Assembly (NCBI RefSeq): GCF_013364155.1
Contig: NZ_CP054916.1
Location: 7,532,001-7,596,000, forward strand
DNA length: 64,000 nt
Direction: 5' to 3'
DNA from: Streptomyces sp. NA02950
GTDB lineage: Bacteria; Actinomycetota; Actinomycetes; Streptomycetales; Streptomycetaceae
Below, one piece after another: positions 24,154 to 34,351 of the stretch; positions within the stretch are counted from its first letter, which is position 1, and each line of letters opens with the position of its first letter. The position numbers and the translations under genes are program-made. Below the pieces are notes generated by a model. The model worked only from the letters and a program-made list of their open reading frames with translations, ran no database searches and had not been told where the DNA came from.

Positions 24154-25814
24154 CCTCGCGCTTTCACGAGGCGGGCTGTCCGACTGGTGATCAAGAAAGC
24201 AGAAAGTGCCTCTGACCAGCGAGAATGAGGATTGCTGAGGTCCTTGTTCCCGCCACCGCCGGAGGCACTTTCCAGGTGAAGAAGCGTATCGGGTCCTACC
24301 CGCGTGTCCGCGTCGAGGGCGGCGGTCGTGGGGTCGTCTCGCAGGCCGGGGCCGTGCTGCTGGTCGAGACGATCCGCAAGTCCGGTCTCGACACGGCGAT
24401 ATCGGCGGCGCTTGAGCCGTGGCGGAAGGCCCGGGCGGTGCACGATCCGGGCAAGATCCTGCTGGATGTCGCGCTCGCGGTGGCACTCGGCGGGGACTGC
24501 CTGGCCGACGTGGGCTTGCTGCGGGCTGAGCCGGCCGTGTTCGGGCCGGTAGCCTCCGACCCCACGGTCTCCCGGCTGATCAACACGCTGGCGTCGGGCG
24601 GACAGCGGGTCCTGGCAGCACTGCGCACCGCCCGTGCTGAAGTACGCGAACGCGTATGGCGGTTGGCCGGTGAAGCAGCGCCGGACACGGGCGGGCAGGT
24701 GATCGTGGACATCGACGGCGTCCTCGTCCTGGCCCACTCCGAGAAGCAGGACGCAGCCGCGACCTGGAAGAAGACGTTCGGCCACCACCCGCTGATGGGA
24801 TTCGTCGACCACGGCCGCAGCGGGTCCGGCGAGCCGGTCGTGGGCCTGCTGCGGCCCGGCAACGCGGGCTCCAACACCGCCGCCGACCACATCGAGGCCA
24901 CCAGACTGGCCCTGGCCCAGTTGCCGAAACGGCTCCGGCGCGGCCGGCAGACGCTGATCCGTACCGACTCCGGCGGAGGCACCCACGAGTTCGTCGCCTG
25001 GCTCGCCCGGCGCGGAAGGTGGCTGTCGTACTCGGTCGGCATGACCATCACCGACGCCATCCACCAGGCCGTCCTGAAGGTCCCGGCCTCGGCCTGGACA
25101 CCGGCCGTCGAACCCGACGGCGACATCCGCGACGGCGCCTGGGTTGCCGAACTCGGCGGCGACTGCCTGACCGGCTGGCCCAACGGGCTGCGGCTGATCG
25201 TGCGGAAGGAACGGCCGCACCCCGGTGCCCAGTTGCGCTTCACCGACGCCGACGGCATGCGGTTGACCTGCTTTGCCACCAACACAGCGGGCGAGGCGAT
25301 CGCCGCCCTTGAACTGCGCCACCGCCAGCGTGCCCGTGCTGAGGACCGCATCCGCGCCGCCCGCGCCACCGGCCTGCGCAACCTTCCCCACCACGGCGCC
25401 GCACAGAACCAGATCTGGCTGGAGATCGTCCAGATCGCCCTGGACCTGCTGGCCTGGATGCCCCTGCTCGCTCTCACCGGCAAGGCCCGCCTGTGGGAGC
25501 CCCGCCGCCTTCGGCTTCGGCTGTTCTCCGCCGCCGCGCAGCTCATCACCACCGGCCGCCGCCGCTACCTCCGCCTGGCCAGGCACTGGCCCTGGGCCGA
25601 CGTGATCAGCGATGCCCTGGACCGGCTCCGCGTCCTCCCGAACCCCGGCTGACCGGCACGTTCCCGTCCCTGCGAGCAGCACCACCCCCGACCGGAGCCG
25701 TGGAACCCGGCGCCCACCCGACGCGACAACCGGGCCGTCAGCCTGCCCAGACGCCGAAACCCCCACCACAAAGAGTCCGCCAGCAAACTGACGACCCCTC
25801 ATGAACGATCGAGG
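24154..25814 (+). mobile_element. IS1380-family insertion sequence, 1661 bp
   Basis: Imperfect ends CCTCGCGCTTTCACGAGGCG (left) and CCTCGATCGTTCATGAGGGG (complement of right) are flanked by a TTAG duplication (24150-24153 and 25815-25818). The four-base duplication and single 450-residue transposase fit IS1380. Confidence 0.88.
24276..25652 (+). CDS. IS1380-family transposase
   Basis: 458 residues from GTG 24276, which follows GGAGG by about 10 bases; an ATG 17 codons earlier lies before that site. IS1380 hallmarks: KILLDVALAVALGGDCLADV near the start, catalytic Asp in VIVDIDGVLVLAHSEKQ, Asp in LIRTDSGGGTHEFVAWL, and the C-terminal ALELRHRQRARAEDRIRAAR and NQIWLEIVQIALDLLAW. The frame is open and the terminal repeats and target duplication are intact, so it may be active. 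Confidence 0.9.
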   Translation: MKKRIGSYPRVRVEGGGRGVVSQAGAVLLVETIRKSGLDTAISAALEPWRKARAVHDPGKILLDVALAVALGGDCLADVGLLRAEPAVFGPVASDPTVSRLINTLASGGQRVLAALRTARAEVRERVWRLAGEAAPDTGGQVIVDIDGVLVLAHSEKQDAAATWKKTFGHHPLMGFVDHGRSGSGEPVVGLLRPGNAGSNTAADHIEATRLALAQLPKRLRRGRQTLIRTDSGGGTHEFVAWLARRGRWLSYSVGMTITDAIHQAVLKVPASAWTPAVEPDGDIRDGAWVAELGGDCLTGWPNGLRLIVRKERPHPGAQLRFTDADGMRLTCFATNTAGEAIAALELRHRQRARAEDRIRAARATGLRNLPHHGAAQNQIWLEIVQIALDLLAWMPLLALTGKARLWEPRRLRLRLFSAAAQLITTGRRRYLRLARHWPWADVISDALDRLRVLPNPG

Positions 25815-26157
25815 TTAGGTCTGTCGATCTGCCGCTGTAGCACGAACAGTTCGTGGCGTAGTGCCAGGATCTCGGCACCTTATATCCCGGTCGCTCATCG
25901 GCAGGAGCCGTATCAGGGTGAACATTCTTGTCAAAGCCAGGTACGGAAGTCGCAGCAGCACTGAACCATGCTGGCCTCGGGCTGAGGGGGCCAGCGACCC
26001 GCAGTGCGCTACAACTTCCCAGCGGGATCACCTGCCACTCGGAGAAGGAACAGGCGGCCGCCACCTACAAGCCCAACCTGCAGGCCAGAGGCAGAATCGT
26101 ATGTCCGAGCGGGACAGGCTGATTGATCTTCCTGCCTTGAGCGCAACGCGGGCGACG

Positions 26158-26418
26158 TCAGCCGTACCAGGTGATACTGCAGACGTAGACGCAGTGGTGG
26201 CGCGCCACTGCGAGGAAGCTGATAAAGCCGCGTCCGCCGAGAATGTCGAATTCCCGGAGTCCGCCTTCCCGGTCCAAGGGGCGGCCCACCTTTGCCGCGT
26301 CAACTCCGAGGGCTGCGAGCTCGGCTGCCAGCCGCTCAACCTCTGCCACGACGCCCGGTGCAAGTCCGCCAGCGACGTGCTCCTCGCTCGGATTGTACTC
26401 CCAGTTCCAGTCGGTCAC
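26158..26418 (-). CDS. Small 86-residue protein, probable toxin-like partner of DUF6247
   Basis: Starts at ATG 26418, overlapping the end of the DUF6247 gene by 4 bases. The sequence runs MTDWNWEYNPSEEHVAGGLA, then EVERLAAELAALGVDA, GGLREFDILGGRGFISFLAV and HHCVYVCSITWYG. The helix followed by beta strands ending in a conserved aromatic stretch resembles compact RelE-like folds, but catalytic residues are not assignable. The gene order of a larger DUF6247 partner then this small protein, translationally coupled, suggests a type II toxin-antitoxin or similar pair. Function inferred. Confidence 0.6.
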   Translation of the reverse strand: MTDWNWEYNPSEEHVAGGLAPGVVAEVERLAAELAALGVDAAKVGRPLDREGGLREFDILGGRGFISFLAVARHHCVYVCSITWYG

Positions 26419-26762
26419 AGCCCGGCCTCGGCCTCCGCTGTCTTGCGGATCTGCTGAATTTCATCGATAACCGTCGTGGGGTCTTGTTCGGCCGTATCTA
26501 CGATTCGCTCGAGTTCACGGAGGCGGGCTGCACGTTCCGGGTGTCGCTCGATGGCGATGAACACAGCCCACGAGTGGATGAAAGCCCGAAGGGGAGCGAG
26601 GCTCTGTGTCTGTTGTGCGTTTGTAGTCGCCTCGAACAGATGCTGGGTGAGTGCAGGGATCCTGCTGGGAGCGATCCGGGCCACAGCCGCACGCAATGCA
26701 TCAGGGGTGAGGTCGGGCATGGGGATCAGCGGTCCCTGCGGGCCGTCTGGCTGCGCGCTCAC
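26415..26762 (-). CDS. DUF6247 family protein
   Basis: 115 residues from GTG 26762 (MSAQPDGPQGPLIPMPDLTP). The region LTPDALRAAVARIAPSRIPA, then LAPLRAFIHSWAVFIAIERH and ERAARLRELE, is characteristic of DUF6247 proteins of Streptomyces. It is helical, ending in an acidic tail that fits an antitoxin. The stop overlaps the start of the small downstream gene. Upstream in-frame sequence is proline- and arginine-rich and was excluded. The exact function of the family is unknown. Confidence 0.7.
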   Translation of the reverse strand: MSAQPDGPQGPLIPMPDLTPDALRAAVARIAPSRIPALTQHLFEATTNAQQTQSLAPLRAFIHSWAVFIAIERHPERAARLRELERIVDTAEQDPTTVIDEIQQIRKTAEAEAGL

Positions 26763-27025
26763 GATGACCTCCGATGCGGGGGAGTGCTGTTCGTACCATA
26801 CCGTGCGGGTGTCCAGCGGTGTGGGCGTGTAGACAAGCGGGCTGCGTGGTGGGCGCCATGGCATCGGGGAATCGTGACCGCAGGCTGCTGGGCAGAAATG
26901 AGACGCCCTACGAGAGAGAGTCCCTCGGGTCTTGTGTGGCCCGTTTATGGCTATGACATGACAGGCGGCCTTTCTCTGTAGCGCATCAGGGCGCGGTACG
27001 AACTGTGGAAGACACCCAGGAGCGC

Positions 27026-27266
27026 GCTACGGTGCGATACGGGTAATAACAGAAAGTTGCCACACTGCTGGGGGTCAAGGGGTCGCAGGTTCAAATCCTG
27101 TCGTCCCGACCAGCATTTTCGCAGGTCGGAGGACGTTTCCGCGGGTAGCGGAAGCGGCCTTTGTCGTTCCCGGGGTGGGAGCGACGGGGAGCCCTCTGGG
27201 GGCCCTCGTGCTCCCAACTCGCAGACGGGGCAACGGTGCCCGATTCGTCCGTCACCCGATCCGGTC
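27026..27266 (+). repeat. Long repeat with tRNA 3' half, copy 1
   Basis: About 240 bases are shared, imperfectly, with 30759-30987. At 27056-27112 lies the 3' half of a tRNA: T arm GCAGGTTCAAATCCTGT, acceptor strand and encoded CCA (27110-27112). No matching 5' half exists upstream, so it is not a functional tRNA. A type A element begins immediately at the end of this repeat. tRNA 3' ends are common integration sites, so this could be a relic attachment site. Confidence 0.7.
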
Positions 27267-28479
<1,213 letters not shown>

Positions 28480-28539
28480 GGCTACGCGAGAGCGCCGACT
28501 CGAGCGACGAGGCCGACGACCGCCAGTCCAGGGTGCAGG

Positions 28540-28573
28540 CCTCCCACCAGGGCGGATGACATTCTCGGCAAGC
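28540..28573 (+). mobile_element. 34-base end remnant of a type C element
   Basis: CCTCCCACCAGGGCGGATGA continuing to CTCGGCAAGC matches, with one change, the right end of the complete element at 7615-8866. It marks a former insertion of that element between the type A element and IS256 copy 2. Confidence 0.75.
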
Positions 28574-28604
28574 ACAGCCGTTCTCAGGAGGTGGTGTTGC
28601 TCAG

Positions 28605-30001
28605 GAGCGTGTCTGAAAGATCGTGTAAGTCCGTGATGTGACAGGCTGGCCGAGGCCCGGCCTCGGGCCTTGGCCAGCCGGGACGGACAGAACATGACGG
28701 ACAACGACACCCCGACCGCCGCATCGGTCGAGGACAAGCTGGTGAACGAGGTCGTCGAGCGGCTGATGGACCGCGCCGACGCATCAGGAGCTGCCCTGCT
28801 GGGCGAGGGCGGGCTTTTGACCGAGGTCACCCGTGCGGTTCTGGAGCGGGCTCTGGATGCCGAAATGAGCGAGCACCTCGGCTATGAGAAACACGATCCG
28901 GCCGGCCGGGGGTCGGGCAACAGCCGCAATGGGACCTCGCCGAAGACCGTGCTGACCGATGCGGGTGCGGTCACGGTGGCCGTTCCGCGAGACCGCAACG
29001 GCTCCTTCACGCCGAGGCTGGTACCCAAGCACGCCAGGCGGCTGGCCGGGTTCAACGAGCAGATCCTGTCGCTGTACGCCCGCGGCATGAGCGTGCGCGA
29101 CATCCGCTCCCACTTGGCCGCCATGTACGACGTGGAGGTTTCACCGGACCTGATCAGCAAGGTCACCGATGCTGTCGCCGACGAACTGGCCACCTGGCAG
29201 AACCGGCCGCTGGACGCGATCTGGCCGATCATCTACATCGACGCCCTATGGATCAAGATCCGCTCCGGATCAGTGGTCTCCAAGCCGGTCTACCTCGCCG
29301 TCGGCGTCGACATGGACGGCCGCAAAGACGTCCTGGGCCTATGGGTCGGCGACGGAGGCGAAGGCGCTACGACATGGATGACCGTGCTCACCGAACTGCG
29401 CAACCGCGGCGTGGAGGACGTGTGCATCGTCGCCTGCGACGGCCTGAAAGGCCTCCCGGAGGCGGTCACCGCGACCTGGCCCAGAACCACGGTGCAAACG
29501 TGCGTGATCCATCTGATCCGAGCCTCGCTGCGACTCTCCTCCAGCCGTGACTACCCCAAGCTCGTCCCCGCGCTCAAAGCGATCTACACGGCGCCGACCG
29601 AACAGGCCGCCGAACAGGCGCTGGAGGAGTTCACCGCCTCGGAACTGGGCCAACGCTATCCGGCAGTCGTGCGGATTTGGCAGGCCGCCTGGAGCGAGTT
29701 CACCCCCTACCTGGCGTTCCCACCGGAGATAAGGAAGGTCGTCTACTCGACGAACCTGATCGAGTCGATCAACGCCCGGCTGCGGAAGACCACCCGCAAC
29801 CGCGGCCATTTCCCCTCCGAGCAGGCCGCACTGAAGGTGCTCTACCTCGCAGTGCGCGAGCTGATCGCCCCCAAGGCCAGCGATATCAACCACGTCGCGG
29901 CACACTGGAAGAAGGCGCTGAACCAGTTCTCACTGTTCTTCGAGGACCGGCTCAACACTACGTAGCCCCCAAAGGACTTACACAAAGACACTGACACGTC
30001 C
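28605..30001 (+). mobile_element. IS256-family insertion sequence, copy 2, with 9-base duplication
   Basis: Same ends as copy 1, flanked by direct repeats GTTGCTCAG (28596-28604 and 30002-30010), within the 8-9 base range of IS256. It inserted into the 3' end of the HepT-like gene: joining the flanks restores codons LSN-TTS-stop on the minus strand. Confidence 0.92.
28694..29965 (+). CDS. IS256-family (mutator-type) transposase, copy 2
   Basis: 423 residues, differing from copy 1 by two substitutions only (Tyr in SRDYPKL, Ala in ELIAPKA). The catalytic Asp in YIDALWIKI, the Asp in VACDGLKGL and the Glu in NLIESINARL are all present. With its clean target duplication this is the more recent or less rearranged insertion of the two. 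Confidence 0.92.
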   Translation: MTDNDTPTAASVEDKLVNEVVERLMDRADASGAALLGEGGLLTEVTRAVLERALDAEMSEHLGYEKHDPAGRGSGNSRNGTSPKTVLTDAGAVTVAVPRDRNGSFTPRLVPKHARRLAGFNEQILSLYARGMSVRDIRSHLAAMYDVEVSPDLISKVTDAVADELATWQNRPLDAIWPIIYIDALWIKIRSGSVVSKPVYLAVGVDMDGRKDVLGLWVGDGGEGATTWMTVLTELRNRGVEDVCIVACDGLKGLPEAVTATWPRTTVQTCVIHLIRASLRLSSSRDYPKLVPALKAIYTAPTEQAAEQALEEFTASELGQRYPAVVRIWQAAWSEFTPYLAFPPEIRKVVYSTNLIESINARLRKTTRNRGHFPSEQAALKVLYLAVRELIAPKASDINHVAAHWKKALNQFSLFFEDRLNTT

Positions 30002-30346
30002 GTTGCTCAGGTCCTGGATGCGGGCTTGTATCAGGGGAAGGATCTCGCTCGCGGCTCGTTCGACGGAGGTGGCGAGTACTTCGGCGTTGAGCTTGCGGTG
30101 TGGTACGTGAGCGAGTTTGTCGCGCAGTGCGATGGGGCCGCTGTATGCCTGCGCCACGGTGCCGTGAGATGCCTGTTTGAGCATTTCGCCGAAGGTGAGC
30201 ATGCAGTAGGCCAGGGCGAGGAGGCGCTCGTTTCCTGGCTTGGGTGGTCCGTCGCGGAGGATTGAGCGGGCTTGGTCGAGCGCTGCCGTTGCATCGGTCA
30301 GGCGTAGCAGCTCCCTGTTCTCCCGGTCAGTGCGTGTGTTGGTCAC
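29978..30346 (-). CDS. HEPN-domain HepT-like protein, 3' end altered by IS256
   Basis: 122 residues from GTG 30346, overlapping the upstream MNT-like gene by 4 bases. The HEPN ribonuclease motif R-x4-H is visible as RDKLAH (75-80) inside PIALRDKLAHVPHRKLN. The N-terminal helices (RLTDATAALDQARSIL, LALAYCMLTFGEML) fit the HEPN bundle. HepT toxins are RNases restrained by MNT nucleotidyltransferases. IS256 copy 2 replaced the native last three residues (TTS) by GRVSVFV, which should leave the domain intact. Toxicity is inferred. Confidence 0.75.
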   Translation of the reverse strand: MTNTRTDRENRELLRLTDATAALDQARSILRDGPPKPGNERLLALAYCMLTFGEMLKQASHGTVAQAYSGPIALRDKLAHVPHRKLNAEVLATSVERAASEILPLIQARIQDLSNGRVSVFV

Positions 30347-30612
30347 GCCGCCCCGCGCAGGTCGTTCAGGGGTTCGGTTTCTTCGACTTCCACTCCGGGG
30401 CCGCGTGGGACGACTTCCACGAGGGCGCCGAGGATGCTGGAGAGGTCTGTTTCGAAGCTGGTGATGTCGAAGTAGGAGCGGTCGGCGTCCAGGGTGGCTA
30501 CGAGTTCCCCGGGCTCGGTACTCAGGGCGAAGGAGTGCAGGCCATGGCGACGTCCGAGTTGGCGGATGGTCGTGGCGTTGGCGCGGAGCTTTGCGGTGGT
30601 GGCCGGCCTCAT
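30343..30612 (-). CDS. MNT-like (MntA-type) antitoxin with degenerate active site
   Basis: 89 residues from ATG 30612, preceded by GGAGGATG. LRANATTIRQLGRRHGLHSF, then ATLDADRSYFDITSFETDLSSI and VEVVPRGP, aligns with the layout of minimal nucleotidyltransferases, including the final VdVVtp strand. The catalytic GSxxRG is replaced by LSTEPGEL and the DxD pair is not recognisable. It probably cannot transfer AMP to its HepT partner and may act by binding alone. It is translationally coupled to the HepT-like gene. Confidence 0.65.
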   Translation of the reverse strand: MRPATTAKLRANATTIRQLGRRHGLHSFALSTEPGELVATLDADRSYFDITSFETDLSSILGALVEVVPRGPGVEVEETEPLNDLRGAA

Positions 30613-30758
30613 GGCTCATCCTCCTTAGCGCTTTCGGGCACCGGAATCGACAGGAGCCAGAATATAGGAGTGTGGTAGCAGGGTGGGCAGGCTCGGGAGG
30701 GGCGCCGGGAGCGGTGTCCTCTTGCTCCGTACGGCGGTGTACGGCCCCGAGGCACTCT

Positions 30759-30987
30759 GCTACAGAGTGATACGGCTCGTCGCGGAGAGTTGCCGCCCTG
30801 CTGGGGGTCAAGGGGTCGCAGGTTCAAATCCTGTCGTCCCGACCAGCATTTTCGCAGGTCGGAGGCCGTTTCCGCAGGTAGCGGAAGCGGCCTTAACCGT
30901 TTCCGGGGTGGGAGCGATGGGGAGCCCTCGCGCTCCCAACTCGCAGACGTGTCAACGGTGTCCGATTCGTCCGTCATCCGATCCGGT
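30759..30987 (+). repeat. Long repeat with tRNA 3' half, copy 2
   Basis: Second copy of the 27026-27266 repeat, with the same tRNA 3' half at 30789-30845 (CCA at 30843-30845) and the same downstream text (CATTTTCGCAGGTCGGAGG, then TCCGATTCGTCCGTCA). A type B element starts seven bases after it. Together the copies bracket the type A element, IS256 copy 2 and the HEPN/MNT pair. Confidence 0.7.
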
Positions 30988-30993
30988 AGACCT

Positions 30994-32175
30994 TGTGCCG
31001 CTCGAAAAGTCATCGCCGTAGGTGAGCAGGGTGCGGTCAGTCCGCTGGGACCATGTCCTCCGTGATCGTGTCCTTGTTGTACAAGGTGACCCGGAAGCTG
31101 CTGACTGTTCCGTTCGTGCTCGTGCGTCGCGGGACGGCGAAGGAGGCGGAACTGCTGGTGCTGCGGCACGAGAACGCGGTCCTGCGCCGCCAGTTGGCCG
31201 GGCCGGTCCGCTATGAGCCCGCCGACCGGTTCTGGTTCGCAGCGCTGTCCGGGCTGATATCCCGGCGCCACTGGCGCGAGATCTTCCCTGTCACCCCCGG
31301 CGTCTTCCTTGCCCGGCACCGCAGGTTCATCGCCGCGAAGTGGGACTACACCGCGCGCCGGGGCAGCGGCCGCCCGCCCACCCCGGCAGCGGTCAAGAAG
31401 CTCGTCCCGGCGGCTGGCGAGGGAGAATCCGCGGTGGGGGCACAGGCGGATCCAAGGGGAGCTGGCCCGACTCGGGCATCGGATCGCCGCCTCGACGGTC
31501 TGGGAGATCCTCAACGCGGCCGGCGTCGACCCCGCGTCACGTCGCTCAGGCCCCACCTGGCGCGAGTTCCTGACCGCGCAAGCCGAGGGCATCATCGCGG
31601 CAGACTTCTTTCACATCGACACCGCACTCGGCAGGCGGTTGTACGCGCTGGTGTTCCTCGCTCACGGCCCCCGGCGGCTGCACCACATCACCGGGGTCAC
31701 CGCCCGCCCGACACGGACTGGGCGGTGCAGCAGGCGCGGAATCTCACCGCCGATTTGGGCATACGCATCGACTCCCTGCACTTCTTGTTACGCGGCCGCG
31801 ATGGCAAGTACGGCGAAGCCTTCGACGCCGTCTTCCAGGCCGAGGAAATGGAGATCCTCAACAGTGCGCCACAGGCTCCCCGCATGAACGCGCACTGCGA
31901 ACGCATCATCGGCAGCATCCGACACGAAGCCCTCGACCACATCCTCACCATGAACGAGGCCCACGCCCGCCACGTCCTCGCGGCCTACGAGCAGCACTAC
32001 AACGAACACCGACCCCACCAGGCCCGCAACCAGCTACCACCCGACGCCCACGAACAATTCGCTGCGATGCACAGCCTCAGCACCGGCAAAGTCCTGCGCA
32101 CCCGGATCCTCGGCGGCCTCATCAACGAGTACAGATACGCGGCATGACATACAGCGATGACTTTCGAGCGGCACA
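30994..32175 (+). mobile_element. Integrase-core insertion element (type B)
   Basis: Ends TGTGCCGCTCGAAAAGTCATC (30994) and, complemented, TGTGCCGCTCGAAAGTCATC (to 32175) define 1182 bases. The transposase inside is broken. Its 3' part is duplicated at 23580-24034. Confidence 0.82.
31053..32147 (+). pseudogene. Type B integrase-core transposase with two frameshifts
   Basis: Starts well (MSSVIVSLLYKVTRKLLTVP, LVLRHENAVLRRQLAG). Around 31405-31425 the meaningful sequence moves to the +1 frame ([36 protein letters not shown]). Near 31710 it returns to the first frame ([15 protein letters not shown]), continuing through [15 protein letters not shown] to INEYRYAA. Two compensating shifts mean a nonsense middle stretch without the first catalytic Asp. 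It is either a true pseudogene or an assembly error. Confidence 0.8.
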
Positions 32176-32230
32176 CGTAGGAATGCCAGAGTGTTGGTCG
32201 CGGCGAGGTAGGCCAGGCGCAGCAGCACAA
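32176..32230 (-). pseudogene. N-terminal scrap of an integrase-type transposase
   Basis: The minus strand reads LLRLAYLAATNTLAFLRV, the usual first residues of transposases like that at 7642-8739, and ends where the type B element begins. The area from 32231 to 32387 shows nothing else. Confidence 0.6.
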
Positions 32231-32387
32231 CAGAGCATGATGCCGCCAGGGCCTTGAGCGGGTGAAGGTACCTGGGGCGAACGTCGAGGAGAACCGAAGA
32301 GCCGTGATCAGGCTCCCGACCTGCGTGGATGATTTCTCGGCACCCGCAGTCCTCCCCGACCTCCGGAGCCGTGTCCCTCTGACGAGG

Positions 32388-32410
32388 GGTGTCTGCCCGA
32401 GGCGGACACC
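32388..32410 (-). terminator. Hairpin downstream of the catabolic operon
   Basis: GGTGTCTGCC and GGCGGACACC pair over a 3-base loop (one G-U pair), about 75 bases after the stop of the enoyl-CoA hydratase gene. It is the likely end of the six-gene transcript. Confidence 0.6.
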
Positions 32411-32485
32411 CGGCACCGGTGCCGGCCGATACCGGGCCCCACGGCGTGACCTCAATGATCGCCTACCGTCTCCCTCGGCAGGGAT

Positions 32486-33265
32486 CTACCCACCGCTGAA
32501 CGTCGGCTTCCGCTTCTCTAGGAAGGCGGACATTCCCTCCTTTTGGTCGGTGCTCGCGAAGGCGGCGTGGAAGAGCTTGCGCTCGAATCGCACACCTTCG
32601 CTGAGCGTGGTCTCCAAGGCGCGGTTCACGGCCTCCTTCGCCGCCCTGGCGGCCGGCCTCGACATCGTGGCGATGGTCCGGCCGGCTTCGAGTGCCTCAT
32701 CGAGCAGTTGGTCGGCCGGGACGACCCGGCTGACCAACCCGGCGCGCTCGGCCTCCTCGACCGGCATGGTGCGGCCGGTCAGGCACAAATCCATTGCCTT
32801 CGCCTTCCCCACTGCCCGGGTCAGGCGTTGCGAGCCGCCCATCCCCGGAATGATGCCGAGTTTGATCTCGGGCTGGCCGAAGACCGCGGTGTCGGAGGCG
32901 ATGAGCAGGTCACAGAGCATGGCCAGCTCACACCCTCCACCCAGGGCGTAGCCGCAGACCGCGGCGATCAGCGGGGTACGGACCCGGGCGAGGGCCTCCC
33001 AACCGGCGAACAGATCCGCCTCGACCACGTCCTGGTAGTCGAGTACGGCCATCTCGGAGATATCCGCCCCTGCGGCGAAGGCGCGTTCCGAACCGGTGAT
33101 CACGATCGCCCCGACCTTCGTGTCGGCGTCGAACTCCGCCGCCGCGCGGGTGAGTTCGTGCATGACCGTCAGGTTGAGAGCGTTGAGCGCCTTCGGACGG
33201 TTCAGTCGGATCAACCCGACTCCACCGCCGGGGGTACTGGTCTCGATCGTCTCGTAATGGGTCAT
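32486..33265 (-). CDS. Enoyl-CoA hydratase/isomerase (crotonase family)
   Basis: 259 residues from ATG 33265 ([10 protein letters not shown]). The crotonase fold is clear: [20 protein letters not shown], oxyanion-hole [31 protein letters not shown] and [20 protein letters not shown] with the catalytic glutamates in GGCELAM and PEIKLG, then a C-terminal KRKPTFSGG tail typical of EchA/PaaF-like hydratases. It should hydrate a trans-2-enoyl-CoA in the cytoplasm. Last gene of a six-gene minus-strand group ending in a hairpin; it follows the oxidoreductase gene after 94 bases. Beta-oxidation-like steps on a CoA-linked intermediate are implied. Confidence 0.92.
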   Translation of the reverse strand: MTHYETIETSTPGGGVGLIRLNRPKALNALNLTVMHELTRAAAEFDADTKVGAIVITGSERAFAAGADISEMAVLDYQDVVEADLFAGWEALARVRTPLIAAVCGYALGGGCELAMLCDLLIASDTAVFGQPEIKLGIIPGMGGSQRLTRAVGKAKAMDLCLTGRTMPVEEAERAGLVSRVVPADQLLDEALEAGRTIATMSRPAARAAKEAVNRALETTLSEGVRFERKLFHAAFASTDQKEGMSAFLEKRKPTFSGG

Positions 33266-33359
33266 ATCCTTGTGTCCGCTCTTCGTATGCGCCGTGATGG
33301 TGGCGGGAGTTGGGACCGCGGTGCGCGGGTGACGCGCCGCGGGTGGCGTGTCCACCTGC

Positions 33360-34325
33360 TCACCGGGTAAGAACGATCTTCCCGGCCGTCTCGCCGTGTT
33401 CCATCGCCCGGAAAGCCTCCTTCGCGTCTGCCATCGGCACTTCAAGACCGATCTCCGGGACGATGCCGGCGTTTGTCACGAAGGTGAGGAGGTCGAGGAG
33501 CTCCTGGCGGGTGCCCATGGTCGATCCCTCGACTCGCAGCTGAAGGAAGAACAGCCGTTGCAGGTCCGCGCCTGGGTTGGGACCGCTTGTGGAGCCGCAG
33601 CAGATGATGGCTCCCCCGGGCCGCAGCGCCCGCATCGAGTGCTGCCAGGTGGCGTCGCCCACGGACTCGAACACCGCGTCCACTTTGGCGGGCAGCCGTG
33701 CGCCGGGCTCGAAGGTGGCATGGGCGCCCAGCTTCTCCGCCAGCGCCCGCTTCTCCTCGCTGCGTCCGGTGGCCCAGACCCGCATCCCGGCGGCGCGGCC
33801 GAGCTGTACCAAGGCGGTGGAGACACCGCCCGAGGCACCCTGGACCAGCATCGTCTGCCCGGGCTTGAGGCCGGACTTGGTGAACAGCATCCGGTAGGCG
33901 GTCAGCCATGTCGTTCCCATGACGGCCGACTGCGCGGCAGTCAGCCGGGCGGGCTTCGGGACGGCGTTGTCCCGCGGCACCACGACGGCATCGGCCATGG
34001 TGCCTTGGTGCTTCTCGGTGAGCAGGGTGCGCTTCGGGTCGAGGGTCTCGTCGCCGCGCCACTGGGGGTCGCCGATGACGGAGTGCACCACGACCTCGGT
34101 CCCGTCCTCCAGCGTTCCGGCGCCGTCGCAGCCGAGGATCATCGGGAAGCGCTCGGCCTTGATCCCGACGCCGCGCAGCGTCCACAGGTCGTGCATGTTC
34201 AGGCTGGCGGCGGTGACGTGGACCCGTACCCAGCCGTCGGGGGTGACGGGGTCGGGGCGCTCCCCCACGGTCAGCGAGTCGAGCGGAGCGTCGGGGCTGG
34301 GCCCGGTGGCGTATACGGCGAACAT
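33360..34325 (-). CDS. Zinc-type alcohol dehydrogenase/quinone oxidoreductase-like protein
   Basis: 321 residues from ATG 34325 ([18 protein letters not shown]). Medium-chain dehydrogenase features: the GroES-like N-terminal domain with [20 protein letters not shown] and [16 protein letters not shown], the nucleotide-binding [20 protein letters not shown] and later [10 protein letters not shown]. Zinc ligands of true alcohol dehydrogenases are missing, so it most resembles NADPH-dependent quinone or enoyl reductases. Together with the hydratase and thiolase it likely reduces or oxidises a pathway intermediate; the substrate is unknown. Spaced 26 bases from the thiolase gene. Confidence 0.88.
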   Translation of the reverse strand: MFAVYATGPSPDAPLDSLTVGERPDPVTPDGWVRVHVTAASLNMHDLWTLRGVGIKAERFPMILGCDGAGTLEDGTEVVVHSVIGDPQWRGDETLDPKRTLLTEKHQGTMADAVVVPRDNAVPKPARLTAAQSAVMGTTWLTAYRMLFTKSGLKPGQTMLVQGASGGVSTALVQLGRAAGMRVWATGRSEEKRALAEKLGAHATFEPGARLPAKVDAVFESVGDATWQHSMRALRPGGAIICCGSTSGPNPGADLQRLFFLQLRVEGSTMGTRQELLDLLTFVTNAGIVPEIGLEVPMADAKEAFRAMEHGETAGKIVLTR

Positions 34326-34351
34326 CGTTCTCCTGGTGGTGGTGGGGTGGG

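Larger units (their letters stand above)
24035..25975 (-). pseudogene. Integrase-type transposase split by IS1380, frameshifted
   Basis: Its N-terminal part lies at 25815-25975 (VLLRLPYLALTRMFTLIRLL, then, after a one-base loss, [20 protein letters not shown]). The following part lies at 24035-24153 (RLDRALLAALLHALP, VSPDTVLRWHRDP). Removing the IS1380 element and one TTAG copy rejoins them in order. The catalytic domain is absent because the type B remnant borders it at 24034. It is related to the transposase at 7642-8739. Confidence 0.75.

Noticed and set aside
27056..27112. A tRNA gene
   Set aside because: Only the 3' half (T arm, acceptor strand, CCA) is present; no D arm or 5' acceptor strand lies upstream, in this copy or at 30789-30845.
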